Source of the DNA: Tetramitus jugosus
Lineage: Eukaryota > Heterolobosea > Eutetramitea > Acrasida > Vahlkampfiidae
Assembly (NCBI GenBank): GCA_937625935.1
Contig: OW569351.1
Span: 496,001 to 560,000, forward strand
DNA: 64,000 nt
Direction: 5' to 3'
Positions 63,315 to 64,000 of the stretch are shown here, in pieces. A model generated the notes under the pieces. The model saw only the letters and a program-made list of their open reading frames with translations, did no database searches and had not been told where the DNA came from. The position numbers and the translations under genes were made by a program. Each line of letters opens with the position of its first letter. Position 1 is the stretch's first letter.

Positions 63315-64000
63315 ATGTCATCACCCAACAATAACAACACCAACAACAACAACAACAACAATTCTTCTCCCTATGCTCCTCCACAACCCACATGTCTCTT
63401 CTCTCGATTCTCTGACACCAAAGTTCACAACATGGACCTCCATCCAGTGAAACCATGGCTCTTGTTTGCCAGTAAGCACGGTCACGTCTATCTCTACGAC
63501 TATGAGCAAAATGATATTCTACACAGCTTCTCACTCAACAGCATGTACGAAAGCAAGAGAGAAGAAGCTCAATTACTCAAAATTTTGGAACGAAATTACA
63601 ATAATGTGTCATTGCCCGATTGGTACGATGATCAATTATTGCAATCACAAAAATTGGGTGATATCAAGAGTATTCGATTATTGGACGAAGATGTCATTCA
63701 TTGGAAGTTGTTTGAGAAGGAGCATTTGGATCATTCTCAAATCATGTCCATTGATCGCTATTCTCGACAGTTTGAAAAAGTAGGAAAGAGCTTACAGTTG
63801 GCTTCGTCTCACAACAATAATGGTGATCCATTGACTGCCAATCATGGTAGTAGTACTACGACTAACAATAACAACAATAACAACAATAATAGTGCAGCTG
63901 ATACGAACAGTACGTTGAGTGATAGTTTTGTGCAGAGTATGGGAGGTGGTGGTGGTACTTCAGGTGGTGGTAGTGGTGGTGGTCCATTGAAGAGCTATGT
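63315..64000 (+). CDS. WD40-repeat protein (5' part; cut by window edge)
   Basis: ATG at 63315 and an open frame to the right edge (228 codons visible; no stop). After an Asn-rich start comes a WD40-like blade: KVHNMDLHPVKPWLLFASKH, then GHVYLYDYEQNDILHSFSL. A second segment, GDIKSIRLLDEDVIHWKLFE, follows, then Asn- and Gly/Ser-rich linkers. The arrangement resembles large plant WD40 proteins whose first blade reads KI..IQLHPTHPW and is followed by a short DDDV..W strand. The function of that group is not well defined. The 3' end and further blades lie beyond the window. Confidence 0.75.
   Translation, partial: MSSPNNNNTNNNNNNNSSPYAPPQPTCLFSRFSDTKVHNMDLHPVKPWLLFASKHGHVYLYDYEQNDILHSFSLNSMYESKREEAQLLKILERNYNNVSLPDWYDDQLLQSQKLGDIKSIRLLDEDVIHWKLFEKEHLDHSQIMSIDRYSRQFEKVGKSLQLASSHNNNGDPLTANHGSSTTTNNNNNNNNNSAADTNSTLSDSFVQSMGGGGGTSGGGSGGGPLKSY

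Overview
This is nuclear DNA from a gene-dense unicellular eukaryote. I infer a heterolobosean amoeboflagellate of the Naegleria type. The grounds are one RNA polymerase II large subunit with a heptad CTD, small spliceosomal introns (60 to 228 nt, most with GTATGT-like donors), many Asn/Gln/Ser-rich proteins, ciliary genes (BBS7, SPEF1-like) beside amoeboid cytoskeletal genes, and intergenic gaps mostly of 1 to 600 nt. The species cannot be fixed from sequence alone. All identifications come from motifs I can read, because no database search was possible.

Layout. 0-22.8 kb: a tRNA-Thr(AGU); a CH-filamin protein ending in a CX5R phosphatase-like region; a secreted GH81 beta-1,3-glucanase; an Ecdysoneless homolog; XRN2/RAT1; an F-box protein fused to a Rac-like GTPase (minus strand); RPB1 (minus strand). 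23-35.6 kb: PRMT1, a four-pass membrane protein, MLH1 (plus), SPEF1-like, a TPR protein, a disordered Ser/Thr/Gln-rich protein, a coiled-coil protein and a tandem-domain extracellular Cu/Zn superoxide dismutase. 35.9-46.8 kb: a TMC-like channel, an Sfr1/Mei5-like recombination factor, an ARF-like GTPase, a C2HC zinc-finger protein, a coiled-coil protein, BBS7 and a CHRAC1/POLE4-like histone-fold protein. 46.9-57.6 kb: an AGFG-like ArfGAP, ribosomal protein eL29, an IQ-motif protein, a single-pass membrane protein, EXO1 and DENND10. 57.6-64 kb: a GNAT-like acetyltransferase with a long acidic insertion, a membrane protein with six cadherin-like/Big_9-like repeats, a HAD nucleotidase and a WD40 protein cut by the right edge.

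I resolved 26 introns by eye in 14 genes. Several change the protein: RPB1, PRMT1 and the 52-53 kb gene each gain 5' coding exons. The SPEF1-like gene and BBS7 carry stop-free introns of 75 and 81 nt that a naive ORF reading would translate. Introns are concentrated between about 22 and 56 kb; the genes before 17 kb and after 56 kb appear intronless.

Functional links: MLH1, EXO1 (with MLH1-binding-like motifs in its tail), Sfr1/Mei5 and the histone-fold protein form a DNA repair/replication set. TTTTGGCGC elements resembling E2F sites lie just upstream of several genes. XRN2 and RPB1 both act in Pol II transcription and its termination. BBS7, the SPEF1-like protein, the ARF-like GTPase and the C2HC finger protein suggest ciliary functions. 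The strongest candidates for new biology are the F-box-Rac fusion with Thr at the catalytic Gln position and a C-terminal CaaX box, the CH-filamin-CX5R phosphatase architecture, the tandem SOD whose second domain lacks the active-site Arg, and the ARF-like GTPase with Ser at the catalytic Gln position.
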